A DNA stretch of 64,000 bases from Chelonoidis abingdonii (lineage: Eukaryota > Chordata > Testudines > Testudinidae): the NCBI RefSeq assembly GCF_003597395.2, contig NC_133773.1, positions 76,118,572-76,182,571 on the forward strand, written 5' to 3'. The notes beneath the pieces are model-generated. The model did not search any database and was not told the origin of the DNA. It was given only the letters and a program-made list of their open reading frames with translations. This document shows positions 1 through 12,276 of this stretch, piece after piece (within the stretch, counting starts at the first letter, position 1; every line of letters begins with the position of its first letter). A program made the translations under genes and the position numbers.

Positions 1-364
1 CTTAGTTCTATGCCTAGTTCATTAATCCACATTGCCTCCCTCTCTCCCCAACCCTGACAAATCACTTACCTTTTCTGAGACACAATTTTTAATCTGATTT
101 ATTTAACTACCTACAGGCGTCTGTGGATATCTTCGGCCTGATTCTCCACTGCCTTCCCACACTGTGCCATCATCTACATGTATGTAAAGTGGGTGTAAAA
201 TGCTACCACATCATCACTCTCCATTCTCATTGGGAGTGGCATTTTATGTCTACTTTGTGCTTGCTCTGAGAAGGGTGGAACAACCACACAAAGTGTAGGT
301 CAGTGAAGAATTGGGCAGAAGACTTTTTTCATTTAACGTTTGGTAAACCAATGGCAAATCAATC
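1..364. other. No gene seen; old AT-rich sequence
   Basis: No coding signal or clear repeat is visible. A short phrase near 137 (cctgattctccactgcc) resembles the scattered 'gcctgattct' motif discussed in the findings, so part of this stretch may be an old repeat relic. Confidence 0.4.
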
Positions 365-366
365 CC

Positions 367-412
367 TCAGTTTTACAGATAGACAAACTGAGGCTCAGTG
401 ATGTTAAGTGCT
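367..412 (-). mobile_element. MIR SINE fragment
   Basis: The stretch reads as the reverse complement of the MIR 3' part: on the minus strand it gives gcctcagtttgtctatctgt, the classic MIR 'cctcagtttcc...catctgtaaaa' block. It lies head-to-head against a longer MIR on the plus strand that starts just after it. Divergence is high, as expected for this old family. Confidence 0.6.
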
Positions 413-424
413 TTTTTCTTAGTA

Positions 425-595
425 TAACTGTTGTCTAGTGGATCAGGCTTAAGACTGTGAAACAAAGAAAATTGAATTCTAATCCTGGCTCTGTACTGAT
501 TTGCTGTGTAAACTGGATATGTTACTTAAGCTCTCTCAACCTCAGTTGCTCAATCTGTAAAATGGGGGTAATGATATTTATCTATCTATGAACTA
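425..595 (+). mobile_element. MIR SINE
   Basis: This follows the MIR consensus in order: a tRNA-like head (gtctagtggatcaggc), a core with 'aatcctggctctgtactgatttgctgtg', then 'gttacttaagctctctcaacctcag' and 'ctgtaaaatgggggtaatgat'. MIR is an old tRNA-derived CORE-SINE spread by L2 and found across amniotes. The copy is nearly full length but diverged, so pol III activity is not expected. Confidence 0.8.
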
Positions 596-698
596 ATATT
601 TGTTAACAAAACAATATTTATGTACTAATATGGGGACTTGGTAGAGAAGGGAACAGAACATGGGACTGCTCCTTTTATATATGCATAATGCACTAGAC

Positions 699-924
699 CA
701 GAGGTTCTCAAACTGGGGGTTGGGACCCCTCAGGAGGCACGAGGTTATATCATGGAGGGGGGTTGCAAGCTATCAGCCTCCACCTCAAACCCAGCTTTGC
801 TCCAGCATTTATAATGGTGTTATATATTTTAAAAAGTATTTTTTATTTATGGTGGCGGGGGGGGTCACACTCAGAGGCTTGCTCTGTGAAAGAGGTCACA
901 AGTACAAAAGTTTGAGAACCATTG
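699..924. mobile_element. Non-autonomous hAT element (MITE), 226 bp
   Basis: The left end begins CAGAGGTTCTCAAACTGGGG and the right end, reverse-complemented, begins CAATGGTTCTCAAACTTTTG. These are hAT-type terminal inverted repeats (TIRs). The flanks are 8-bp direct repeats, CACTAGAC (691-698) and CACTAAAC (925-932), one mismatch apart, which is the expected hAT target-site duplication length. A G-rich run lies inside near 858. It has no coding capacity, so an autonomous hAT transposase elsewhere must have moved it. Confidence 0.85.
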
Positions 925-1024
925 CACTAAACCATCTGGCTCTTAAAAACTAACAAGTATTAATATCCAGATAGGTAGGCTATTTCACAGGAAAATTTAA
1001 AAAGTGCTACAATTTTGTGGAAAT

Positions 1025-2612
1025 GTTATTAACTTGAAAATAAACAGGTCACCAAGACCAGATGGTATTTACTCAAGATTTCTGAAGGAAGTCAAGTATG
1101 AAATTGCAGAACTACTAACTGAGATAGGTAACCTATTTATTGCTGAAATCAGCCTCTGTACCAGAATTAGCTAATGCTTATTTTTTTTAATTGTTTTAGA
1201 GGTAATCCTAACAATTACAGAGTGGTAAGACTAACTTTTGTACCAAGTAAATTGGTTGAAACCGTAGTAAAGAACAGAATTATCAGACACATAGATAACT
1301 CTTCTCCAACATACTGTGTTCAACATGGCTTTTGTAAAGGGAAATCACACCTCATCAATCTATTAGAATTCTTTGAGGTATCCAGAGGATAGTATACTTG
1401 GACTTTCAGAAAGCCTTTGACAAGGTTCCTCACTAAAGGCTCTTAAGCAAACTAAGCAGTCATGGGATAAGAGGGAAAGTCCTCTCCTGGATCAGTAACT
1501 AGTTAAAAGATAGGAAGCAAAGGGTATAAATAAATAGCCAGGTTTCATATTGGAGAGAGGTAAATAGCAGCGCCCACCAAAGATCTGTACTGGGACCAAT
1601 GCTGTTCAACATATTCATGAATGGTCTGGAAAAGTTTGCAGACAACACAAAATTACTCTATATAGGTAAGTCCAAAGCAGACTGAGGACAGTTACAAAGA
1701 GATCTCACTAAACTGGATGATTGGGCAACAAAATGGCAGATAAAATTCAATATTGATAAATGAAAGGTAATGTGCATTAGAAAACATAAATCCTTGTTAT
1801 AAATACAAAACGATGGGGTCTAAATTAGCTGTTACCACTCAAGAAAGAGATCTTGGAGCCATTGTGGGTAGTTCTCTGAAAACATTTGCTCAATGTGCAG
1901 CAGCAGTGTTAAAAAAAAAAAGTAAGAACGGGATAGATAGTAAGACAGAAAATATCATAATGCCACACTATACATCTGTGGTATGCCTTCAGTTTGAATA
2001 CTGTATGCAGTTCTGGTTGTCCCGTCTCAAAAAGATACAATAGAATTGGAAAAAGTACAGAGAAAGGCAAGAAAAACGTTTAGGAGTATGGAATAGCTTC
2101 CGTATAAGGAGAGATTAATAAGACTGGGACTTTTCAACTTGGAAAAGAGACGACTAAGGGGGATATGATAGAGATTTATAAAATTATGAATGGTGTGGAG
2201 AAAGGTGATTAAGGAAATGTTTTATATGCTTTAAATTTGCTTTAGGCTTAAAGCAAACATAAGGAAGTACTTCTCCACACAACACAGAGTCAATCTGTGG
2301 AACCTGTTGTCAGGGGATGTTGTGAAAGACAAAAATATAACTGGGTTAAAAAAATTATATAAGTTCATGGAGAATAGGTCCATCAATGGCTATTAGCAAA
2401 GATTGTCAGGGATGCCACCCCAAGCTCAGGGTATCCCCTAACTCTCTGACTTCCAGAAGCTGGGGGCAGACAACAGGGGATGGATCTCTTAATAATTGTC
2501 CTGTGCTGTTAATTCTCTCTGAAGCATCTGGCACCAGATGCTGTAGGAAGACAAGATACTGGACTAGATGGACCAATAGTCTGACCTATCAGCCATTCCT
2601 ATGTTCTTATTG
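1025..2612 (+). mobile_element. CR1 LINE, 5'-truncated copy
   Basis: The copy begins inside the reverse-transcriptase domain (a degraded 'SPGPDGI' block near 1050 reads SPRPDGIYSRF) and runs to the CR1 3' end, finishing 'ctgacctatcagccattcctatgttctta' at about 2612. The tail differs from the bird 'ATTCTATG' repeat and resembles the turtle-type ending. 5' truncation is typical of LINE target-primed integration. Multiple stops and frameshifts show it is dead. Confidence 0.85.
1045..2170 (+). pseudogene. CR1 ORF2 reverse-transcriptase remnant
   Basis: ORF2 of CR1 encodes an endonuclease and reverse transcriptase that make the DNA copy at the nicked target. Only RT and C-terminal pieces survive here. 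The 1174-1392 frame carries 'SKLVETVVKNRIIRHID' and 'FCKGKSHLINLLEFFE', a conserved CR1 RT block. Near 1400 'LDFQKAFDKVPH' is still readable in a shifted frame. The 1813-2043 frame (MGSKLAVTTQERDLGAIV...) is the C-terminal block also found in the copies at 22.9 and 37.5 kb. Stops and frame changes separate the blocks. Confidence 0.8.
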
Positions 2613-3711
2613 ATTTGATTTTGATTTTAAAAACAAAACAATCCCTTTTGTTATTAATGTTTTGCCCACAGAAGTGTCCATCAGGCCAACAGTTAATTGG
2701 CTGATATTGGCAAGTTTTCCCTTTAATTTCTTTTGCAAACAGCATGTCCCAAACACTCCAGGAGGATGTTCTAACCATGTAAACAAGAGAAAAAAAGAAA
2801 GCAAACTTCAAAGTTCAGTAAATACGTGTTTTCAGAGTTTTGTACTTTGCAGGATTTACAGCTGTCTAGGAAGCCTTTCAAAGATAAGCCACCAAATAAA
2901 TCTGTATTTTTATTTCATATTCCTCCAGACAACTAGTAAATTATGTTTCTAAGTATATTGTCTGTCTGATTTAAATTGCAAGATTCTTGGAGTTGGGACC
3001 ATTCCTTCAGCTATGTATTGTATGCCACTGCACGAATTGAAAGTGCTCAACAAATAATAATTTCATATGCAGTCCTAAGGCAATTATTTTTCACCATGTA
3101 ATACTACATAATGATGACCAAATGTCAAAAGTTTGCAGAGGTTTGGGTCAGATAACTATCCATAAAGGGCTATACATCTAGAGCTTATACCCTATGTGAA
3201 TTTATCTGAACAGCTTTGGCATACCAATTAGGCTGCAAATCTCCTCAGGATAGGCTGTTTCATGAGATTTGCTTTTCCTCCTGATTCTGGCAAAATTGGA
3301 AATGCTATGAGAATAGTCTTGCATTTTAATCACAGTATTTCATTTCTTCTGCCTCCAGATCAAACTAGTGAAAAAGCGTGATTAAATCAACAAGTTTGGC
3401 TTGCATTTGGAGACAGGGTTTGACTCAGTTTTTATTCTATCTAACCTGGTTTGCTCATTTCTTGGTATGCAAAGTGTGTGACTCTACATAAGAAATAAAA
3501 CTTCATGTAAATGTATGAAGCAGTTATTAAGACACTGTCTACCAATAGAAAAACTATCCATTGCTGCCAGTGGCTTTCTATACAGATGTAGCTGTGCAGT
3601 TTAGCTGCAAATGTAGACAAGGAGAAACCACATTTAGGACCATTTTAGTTAATGTGGTTAAACCCTGTCAGTGTCACCCTTACTGATGGAATGACGTCCA
3701 TTGCTCCATAA
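2613..3711. other. No gene seen; one old repeat tail
   Basis: There is no coding signal. At about 2975-3062 lies a sequence (gcaagattcttggagttgggacc... then 'gtgctcaacaaataataat') that matches the general form of an old dispersed tail also present near 13.24 kb and, inverted, near 47.4 kb. The rest looks unique and AT-rich. Confidence 0.4.
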
Positions 3712-3922
3712 TAACACAAGCATTGCTGTACTGGATCAGACTCAAGGTCCATGTAGTCCTGATTCCTCTCTTTGACAGTGGCCAGTACCATATGTTTCAG
3801 AGACAGGTGCATGAACCCCAGAGTGGGCAGGTGTAACATAACCTGCTCCCCAGAAGCATCTCATCTTAATCTCTAATACCTCTAAAACCTGAAGAATGAG
3901 GTTTTTATCCCTTCCAAAATAT
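3712..3922 (-). mobile_element. CR1 LINE 3' end fragment
   Basis: Read on the plus strand, 'gctgtactggatcagactcaagg' followed by 'tctttgacagtggccagtacca' is the reverse complement of a CR1 3' tail. The same block recurs at 42.38 kb and, with variation, at 22.68 and 36.89 kb. Only about 200 bp of the tail remain, a severe 5' truncation. Confidence 0.75.
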
Positions 3923-6855
3923 ATTATATTTTGTATTAATACATTATATTATGTCTGTTGTAAAAATAATAATATATAAAAATGAAAAAATAGAAATGAA
4001 AATTTAATTTTGGTATGAAAATGTCAACTTTTTCTGAAACATGGACATTCTCATTATCCATATAACTCTGGAATCCTGTCCAATCTCTTCTGGAATCTTA
4101 CTGAATTCCTGGCCTCAACAAGAAGTTAGAGTTCATAACGCATTGTGTATGTCTGACAGAACTGGTCTTCATCACCTGAGTTCTGTACGCTATTCCTCAC
4201 GCTGTTAGTGTCCTCCTCTTGCATAAACTCCTAGAGTTTATATGCAGACAGTGCAGAAGAATGAACTCCTAGATGATTGGAATAAGTCTCAGCAGCAGAA
4301 GCAGAATTAACACTCAGCAGCAGTTTTGGAGAAGGGTTATGGTGCTCTTCTAAGGCGTGAGGAGCAATAACCTTAAGATCTGAAACAGTAGAAAAATTAC
4401 CTATTACTGACAAGAGGTGATAACAAAGGGTACATAAAAATGAATGTAGATGAAGGAAACTGTGTTCACCATGTTTCAGTAGGCTTTAATCATGGTTACT
4501 GAAATCCAGCTGGACATGGCTTATCCTTGACTGCATTAGACTAATATGGAAATTGACAAATCTTCTGCATACTCTGATGTTTTTTTTCTGCCTCATGAGA
4601 ACACAGGATACACCCACTGTACATATAAGCTCCAAGATGCATAAGAGGAGTACAATGTGAAGTGTTCTTCAGGTTAGGCTGATTAGATTATAAGACCATT
4701 ATAAGACCCATTATAAGATCTATTTACAACATTCCCTAACCGTCCAAAAATGAAATCTATCTCTCTGGAATTTTACATGGGAAAAGGGCTAGATCCCTTA
4801 ACCCTTAACTAGCAGGTTGTTTTTGTTTTTAAAATGTAGACTTTTTGTAATGAAAGATTAATAGTGATTTTGGTTTTTATCTTGACTCCATTGAGACTTT
4901 AACTCCTTTTAAACTACATGCTTAATTCTCATTGATGCTAAGACCCCTTTATACTACTCTGACCACATAGAGGAGACTTAAAGTGAACATAATTACATGT
5001 ATACCTTCTTTAAGGGCCCTTTCCACTGCAAAAGTGTTGTAAAGGACCCTTAATGTAAATGAGAGTTGGACCTTAAATGTATTTGCAAATAAATATAGGA
5101 GACAAGTGGTGAGCTCTCAAGTAAGATGATGAGGAATGTCTCATGTGAAATATGGACTTGAAGACAAAGGTCCTACTGTACAAGTTAGTCCTCTTATTAC
5201 TGTATTCATATTTAGAAAATGACTGCAGAAACATTTTTATTTCTAGTGGCAGAAGCCTAGAAAGTAAGAGGGAACAAAACACATTTTCAAAAAAAAGTAA
5301 AAGAAATACATTTTCTAGTAATGCAATCTCCGTTTAATTCTATGTTTTGTAATTCTCAATTACTGAATTGAAGGTGTGACCTTCTAATGCTAGCTAATAT
5401 AAAAAGGAACATTCACTCTGAAACTGTTTAATTCTCATAGTATTTTAATCATAACTGTCATCTCATAAATGAATGCTGGGCTGACCTGGAAGAAGGGCCA
5501 TTGCAATCATGCTATTAAGATCCAGCAGTCCACAACCCTGCATAAGGGGTGTAAAAAGGCAGCACTGGTGTTCCAGACCATAGGCTATAAAAACAACCAC
5601 CTAAGGATTGATCTGCAGCTCCACAACCTGCTTTGGTTTCCCTCCCCTACACCTACTTAATTGATACTTAATTCCTGGATCAAAGCTCAATTAGTTGGGC
5701 TTTGTGTAAGGAGGCATGAATTTTACTCCTAGTATACATTTTGCACTCATCTATTCATTTGAAAAAAAAATTCTAATTAATTTACCCAATGAACCACAGC
5801 TGTTCTTTGAAACAAATATTAGAACCAAGTTTATGGGCTAATAATCAGTATCCTCTTTCCAATGTTCTTCTCTAATTAAAAATAAGAGTCTTTTTCTGTG
5901 ATAGTCTGATATGAAAGAATTGATTTTTAATTGCCAAATTAAACAAAAACTGAATTATATTTAAAATTAAATTATTCTTCTAAATTAAAAATTAAATATA
6001 TGAAAGTATTGAATGCATTTAAAATCAAATTTGAAGTGAAGAATTTAATTACTTCCTAGTGGGTCATATCTCTGCAGTTTCCTCCTCAGATAGATGCAGC
6101 TATGTTTGCAAGATGAAATTCAGCAACAGACTTTGCAGACACAGAGGGAAAAGTGGAATTTGTATTTCTGCAAAAGCATATTAGCATAACTTTAAAAAAT
6201 GTGACCTCTTTAAAATACCAAGTATTTCTTCACAGAGATTTTTTGCCATTAAGATAGACGAAACAGTCTGGAGCCTTCAGGCCTTAAAGAACAAGCTTTT
6301 TCTGTGCTATGACAGTTATTCAAAACATAGCTTCAGGAGCCCCACATTTGTAGCTGGACAAGCAGACAATGACAGCTCTTCCCTCAGGTTTAAAATGCAG
6401 GATACTGATGTGAATAAAATATCCATTGTTGTTGCTATGCTAGCTTTAACATTGACCGACTCTTATCCCTTTTGATTAATGAGCACCATAACACTTATAC
6501 ACCGTGTATTCATTAAATGTGTCTCTCGCAGGGCCAAATGCTGCCCCATAGGACAGTGTCTGCAATTCACATTGACCTTAATGGGAACTGCATGAACTTT
6601 TCTCAAGGCAGAGAATGGATTTAAAAAATAGGAGACAGATATTGAAATACAGTGAGCCAAGTTTAACCTAGCTGTAACGTTGCTGATTTCATCCAGGTTG
6701 AATGTGGCCCAGTTTATTCTGCTTTGGAAGGAAATGAGATTTTTCAATCCATTCCTCATAGAAGACTAAAGGGCCATGTGCTAGGTGGACAAAGGTTGTG
6801 ATGCTGACAGACCAGTTTAAGAAAATGCCATAGGACAATTCATTTGTATGTGAAT
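3923..6855. other. Long AT-rich stretch without recognisable genes
   Basis: No coding or RNA gene signal is visible. A short tandem block (attataagacc, about three imperfect copies) sits near 4686-4718. A very AT-rich patch lies around 5930-6060. Near 6531-6600 there is a 'gggccaaatgctgcc...ccttaatgggaact' phrase of the scattered motif family described in the findings. Open frames here are short and look random. Confidence 0.45.
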
Positions 6856-7860
6856 GTCAGAGAAGTGTTAAGTGTTAGTATGTGATCAAACTAATTCAAT
6901 TGTATGCTAATAGAGATCAAAGAAGAAGTTGATTGCATTGTTTTCATCTGTCTATATCCTGTAGTTTGCTGTTACCTGACTTCTACATTATGTATACCCT
7001 GTAATTAAATAACCCTAGATCAAAAGCGTGTTAATGAAGAGATCATTCAGATGTTAGAACTTCATGAACACTAATGGAATGTTACTTGTATTATTCTCAT
7101 TGATCTATTTCTATGTAAGAAGAGTGCTAACTTCAAAGCAAGGGCCATTGAGTTCAGAATGGGAATGTACAGACTCAGTGTGCATTTCTCACAAGCAGCC
7201 AACAAAGGAAGGCCCATGTGGGTACAGAAGTGATCATCTCGCTTTCTATGTGAAGAAAATATAAAACGTGGACTCATGGAAAGATCCTTCATTTCTGAAT
7301 CATTTGGACACTCACCAGGAAGCATTCCACATGCTAGACAGACATCCCCAAGCTTATTTTGGGTATCTCTGAGAGACTTATGGAAAACTACCAGATTACT
7401 ACACCTCTGCTATCATTTTGGACTTACATTAAACAGGAGAGTCTAAGTTTGTATTTTACCTGCTTTAACCTCTCAATAACTCATTTCTTTTTCTTTGCTA
7501 ATAAACCTATAGTTAGTTTACTACTAAAGAAATTGGCTGCCAGCATTGTCTTTGGTGTGAGATCGAGACCATCCATTAACCTGGGGTAAGTGACTGACCC
7601 TTTGTGGTTTGGAGTAACCTGATGTGATATTTGGTATAAAATCCAGTATCATAAAGTTCAGTTTGGCTGGATGGCAAGATAAGCTGGAGAACCTAAGGTG
7701 ACTCAATGGTAGGGCTAATATAGTGATCCAAGAGTTCACATTTGTTACTGGGTTGGTGAAAGCTAACTATAGAATATACCACCAGTTTGGGGTTACTCCC
7801 CTGTTCTCTGGACTGTCTGACCTGAGATTGGCACTCACAGTTGTAAGCCATTCCAAACTG
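6856..7860 (+). mobile_element. ERV-like solo LTR, cut at its 3' end
   Basis: The stretch has the architecture of a retroviral-type LTR on the plus strand. It starts near TGTCAGAG, has a TATA box (TATAAAA at 7260-7266), then a polyadenylation signal AATAAA (7500-7505) about 240 bp later, then a U5-like part of about 350 bp. The block around 7510-7860 resembles the U5 of LTRs common in turtle genomes. No internal gag, pol or env sequence flanks it, so it is read as a solo LTR. Its expected 3' terminus is missing because a Harbinger MITE starts at about 7862. The 5' boundary is uncertain. Confidence 0.6.
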
Positions 7861-7861
7861 A

Positions 7862-8104
7862 GGGTACGTCTATACTATCTACCAGATCGGCAGGTAGTGT
7901 TTGATGTGTTGGGGATCGATGCCCGTACTCCACCTCGGCAAGAGGAGTAAGAGGAGTCGATAGGGAAGCCGCGGTGATTGACTCGCTGCCATGAGGACAA
8001 CCAGGTAAGTCAAACTAAGACTTGGACTTCGACTTCAGCTACGCTATTCGCATAGCTGAAGTTGCGTATCTTAGTTCGAACCCCTCCACTAGTGTAGCCC
8101 AGGC
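7862..8104. mobile_element. PIF/Harbinger MITE
   Basis: The ends are 'gggtacgtctatactatctacc' on the left and 'ccactagtgtagcccaggcc' on the right, the 'GGGTACGTCTACACT...AGTGTAGACCAGGCC' form of Harbinger-derived MITEs in turtles. Inside is a short hairpin around 8034-8067, where 'cgacttcagctacgctattcg' faces 'catagctgaagttgcg'. The usual 3-bp TTA/TAA duplication is not intact. It has no coding capacity. Confidence 0.75.
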
Positions 8105-9641
8105 CAATGTGACAGTGGCTTTGTACCAACTTTATGCCCCTGCCTCCCAATCATTAAGCTGGGTTATCCTCCAGGCTTTCTTAAGTTGTGTTGTACTGCA
8201 CCAGCTTCCAAGGGGCTACTGCGAATGAGAGTGAAGCAGTACTCCTGCCACAGCACCTTTCCCTCTGCCTTCTCCCCTGAATGCCCTCTACGCAGGAGCA
8301 GTGAGGAAAAAGAGAGACAGAGCACACTGCCCCTATTTCACTTCGAGATTCCCCTTCCACTGTGTTACCATCCAGGTGCTCAGTAATATCATTTTTTGTG
8401 GATATTTACTTTCTTTTGTGGTGCAAGGCATCTGCAGGCAGGAGAGAAAGATCTGAGCTGACATCTGAAACTGATGAGATTTTCTGATTGTCTCTATTCA
8501 AAATTCCTGTATTTTGAATGGAGGATCTGAGGTAAGAGAGGTACTAATGAGGTACTCGGTATTTCTCCCAACATGCTACATGGTCTTCAAGATTATGTGT
8601 GATCTGCAAAGTGCGTAAAATGTTGTGGCATTTTGACATTGTGACATTTTGATATTATTGATTCAGTTACCTAAAATTGTATGCATAGTGTTTGCAAAAT
8701 GACCAAATTCAATGCTAATCTGTGTCTGAAGCATAGTGGTGGAAACTGTCAGTTAAAGATTTATTCATATAAGGCAGTACATGTAAATTGAAAAAATAAC
8801 AAAACAACTGTAAAAACAAGCTGAAATTAAACTTAACCCAGTACAGTCCTGGCACTGTTTCCTAGGCAATCAGTTAGCTGAAAGAGTGCTTAGATACTTT
8901 GTTGATCCATTTCAGGTAATATTTATGATTTAACGTGTCAGAATTAGCTCGGCAGGCCTCTGAAAAGAATTTTGTTTCCTCTAGACTTCAGAACTACAGC
9001 AAATTATATGTAGACATAATGCACTGCAACATGATGCAAAGTAGTAAGTAATGGAATGAAATATTTTACGAGTTTAACAAGAACGGAAAAGGTAATAGGA
9101 TTTATTCATTTCCCTGAAAACTCTCCAAAAGGAGGTCAGTCACTGCTGGAAACATAATCATCAAAGAAGAAAGATGTTAGAAACACAAATATTACACAAT
9201 GGAAAAGTCTTTTGTTGTTCTCTAGCCAAATATATATTTAAATTCACACTTTTTCATTTCCTTTTCCTTCTTTCTGTCTCCTTCTGAACTTCTTGGATCA
9301 TTTATTTAAAATGAAGAACTGTTAAAATAAAAGGCTAAGACTTTTTAATAAAAAAGGAAGACTTATCAGCTGCTACACCGTGCAGTTCTATTCTGTTAAG
9401 GTACCTCTCACTCTGGTATTGGAGCGCCTTTAAGAAAAGGTTTAAGCAGTGTGATTAACATCTTTTACATATGGTTCTTTCTTTCCTCTGAGGGAAAATT
9501 GAGAAATATTTTAAGTTTTATTTAATCAAGTGTGTTTTGTACTTGGAATACAAATTTGTGAGGTTTAGAGTTGCCCTTAGATCTTGTATGAGTTCATTCT
9601 ATAGTTTTGGACGAGCCCCAGAGAAAGTTTTGTCTCCTGCA
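8105..9641. other. No gene seen
   Basis: No coding region, RNA gene or clear repeat was recognised. The sequence is AT-rich with short chance frames. Confidence 0.35.
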
Positions 9642-10314
9642 TTTGACAAAGTTCCTCCTCTACCTTGGTGGGTCCTGCGTTTATTGGCGGATTTGTTCAC
9701 CTCAGTGATTTCCCCTCTTGTGGAACCCACAGTCTGGGTCAGCTCCTCCTGTGTCTGATCAGGAGTTGGGAGGTTTGGGGGGAACCCGGGCCTGCCCTCT
9801 ACTCCGGGTTCCAGCCCAGGGCCCTGTGGATCGCAGATGTCTATAGTGCCTCCTGTAACAGCTGCATGACAGCTACAACTCCCTGGGCTACTTCCCCATG
9901 GCCTCCTCCAAACACCTTCTTTATCCTCACCACAGGACCTTCCTCCTGGTGTCTGATAATGCTTGTCCTCCTCAATCCTCCAGCAGTACACTCTCTCACT
10001 CTCAGCTCCTTGCCTTCTTGCTCCCAGCTCCTCACACACGCTCCTTCTCCTCTGGCTCCTCCCTGCCTGACTGGAGTGAGCTCCTTTTTAAACCCAGGTG
10101 CCCTGATTAGCCTGCCTTGATTGGCTGCAGGTGTTCTAATTAAAGTAGCTATCTCTACTGCCTTCTAGAAAGATCTTAATTGGCTCCAGGTACCTTGATT
10201 TAACCTGGACCAACTGCCATTTGGTTACCAGGATACTAGGGATTTGTTTAGCCTGGGGCTAACATACCTGTTTCTCAGTACTTTACTGTAGCCATCTGGC
10301 CTTGCCCCATCACA
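9642..10314 (-). mobile_element. Solo LTR, Gypsy/ERV type, minus strand (673 bp)
   Basis: On the minus strand the unit starts TGTGATGGGGCAAGGCC and ends CTTTGTCAAA. A 4-bp direct repeat, TGCA, flanks it at 9638-9641 and 10315-10318. On that strand it has a TATA-like TTTAAAAAGG followed by a polyadenylation signal in 'CCGCCAATAAACGC', giving a U3-R-U5 order. A second copy lies at 31191-31943 on the opposite strand, which confirms a dispersed family. No internal retroelement genes are present. The frames of 146 and 151 codons within it are chance frames of the LTR. Confidence 0.8.
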
Positions 10315-10318
10315 TGCA

Positions 10319-11403
10319 CAAACTAGCTTTAACTTCATGGTAAATAGTTCCACTGTTCCACAGCAGCAGAGATGTCAGGTGTGTTTGTCATCCTGGAGCA
10401 TTTGGTCATTGTTTAGGTTTTCTGGCCCCAAATCATTGAAAATAAGTACAGAGGGGCAGAACCTCAGCTGGTGTAAATTATCATAGCTCCATTGAAATCA
10501 GTGGCACTATGACAATTTATGTCAGTTAAGGATGTGCCCCAGGGACCATTAATTTGGCACAATACTCTGGAGGGAGACAGTTTCATGAGTATTCTCCATT
10601 CTTTGCTTTAGACATTTGATTAATATTTTCCATAGGTATTAAATTGCATATCTGTTGTGAAGACAACCTACGGTAATATCATGATGTGACTCTCCAAAAT
10701 ATACACATTTCACTTATTTGTCAGACATTTTGTTTGAGAAACCCGCTAGTTGGTGCTGTGTCCCTTCTGTGTCCAATCCACAGAGAATGGGAGTCTGTGA
10801 CTACTCTGTTTGAGAGCCTACCTCTTTAGCACATGAATGGAGAAGACACATGCTTTTCGCTCTGCAGGTCATCGACTCAATCAATGGTATTTGTCAAGAT
10901 GGCAGACATCACATTTGCTGGTGTCCCCCATTGGCAAGTTTGTTGGTTGAGAGGTACGCTTCGTACTTGTAGGGAAGAGGGAATGCAGTAGACAGATCTC
11001 CTGATGAAATACAGGCAGGGCACCCTACTGCTTCAGGTGCTCCTTAGCGTATGTAATTTCCAGAAATCCATGAGAGACTAGATAATGTTTTGGGAAGTGA
11101 GTGATAACGCGGATTCCTCCAAGGAGCTTCCCTCTAGCTGGTGTCATGTATGCTAAATAGAACTGGTCAAAAATTTTGCAATGAAACTTTCTTCCATAGG
11201 AAAATGCTAATTCATCAAAACCATGCAAACATGCAAAATCTGTTTTTAAATTGAAATGTTTCATTAAGATTCCAATCGTACTGGAACAGACTTTTTTTTT
11301 ATGTTTTCATTTTGAAATGACTTTATTGTATTTCATATTTTTATTTTGTTATATTTTATCATAAAAATATATAAAATTAAAAAATATGTCAAAATCAAAT
11401 CCC
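10319..11403. other. No gene seen; possible old repeat relics
   Basis: No coding signal. Around 10440-10545 is a 'gtgtaaattatcatagctccattgaaatcagtggc' phrase of the scattered motif family. Around 10745-10900 a tRNA-like block (gagcctacctctttagcaca ... caggtcatcgactcaatcaa) could be a worn SINE, but the promoter boxes are too degraded to be sure. Confidence 0.35.
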
Positions 11404-11408
11404 AGCCC

Positions 11409-12271
11409 TGTCATAAGCATAATTCCTAATTCTGAACCTTAGAGTCCAAAATGTGGGTGCCTGCACGAAACCTCCAAGCTTAATTACCAGCTTGGATCTG
11501 ATAGCGCTGCCACCAGCCAAAAATTTCCAAGTGTTTTGTCTCACTCTGGTCTCCCCAAACCTTCCCTGGGTGACCCCTAGGCTTCAGATGCCCTGAGTCT
11601 TACCACAAAGGGAAATAACCCCCTTCCCCTTGTCTTTTCTTACTTCCTCCCCAGGCTTCTCCCTCCGTGGCGTTATCCTGGAAGAATTATGTATTAACTC
11701 CTTGAATTACAAAACAGAGAGGGCAATTTCCTTCCCCTGCCTTCTTTTTCCCCCTCCCAGTCTTCCTGAGAGAGACCGTAATTCTCCATTGCACAGGAAT
11801 TTCTGTCGCCCAAGAGCCTCACTTAGAAAAGAAAACCAATAGGTTGTTAAAAGAAAAGCTTTATATAAAAGAAAAAAAGACATAAAAATCTCTCTGATCA
11901 GATAACAATATACAAGGGTCAATTGCCTTAAAAAAAATATGAATAAACAACCTTATTCAAAAAGAAATACATTTAAACATTCAGCAACTACACACATGTA
12001 AATACAAAAAAAACAATTAAAAGCCTTTGTTTTTCTACCTTTGTACTCACAACTGGAAACTGAAGATTTAGAAGCTTGAAGATAGAAAGATCCCTCTCAT
12101 AGCCGAGAGACAGAACAAAGACACACACAAAAGGGACACACACCCAAACTCCCCTCCCTGAGCTTTTAAAAATCCGGTTTCCTGATTGGTCCTCTGGTCA
12201 GGTGTTTGGTTCCCTTTGTTAACCCTTTACAGGTAAAAGAAACATTAACCCTTAGCTATCTGTTTATGACA
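11409..12271 (-). mobile_element. Solo LTR, minus strand (863 bp)
   Basis: The ends are TGTCATAA and TTATGACA, the inverted TG...CA termini of an LTR. A perfect 5-bp target-site duplication, AGCCC, flanks it (11404-11408 and 12272-12276). On the minus strand it starts TGTCATAAACAGATAGCTAA, which is almost the same as the start of the plus-strand LTR at 26422, so the two belong to related families. A TATA-like TTTTAAAAGC lies at about 12162-12171 on the minus strand. No internal genes remain, so it arose by recombination between the two LTRs of one insertion. It interrupts an older repeat (next entry). Confidence 0.88.
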
Positions 12272-12276
12272 AGCCC

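Noticed and set aside
4686..4718. Short tandem block (attataagacc)
   Set aside because: Only about three imperfect copies; not informative and not CRISPR-like.
9599..10120. Frames of 146 and 151 codons on opposite strands
   Set aside because: Both lie within a solo LTR; GC-rich LTR sequence keeps frames open by chance.
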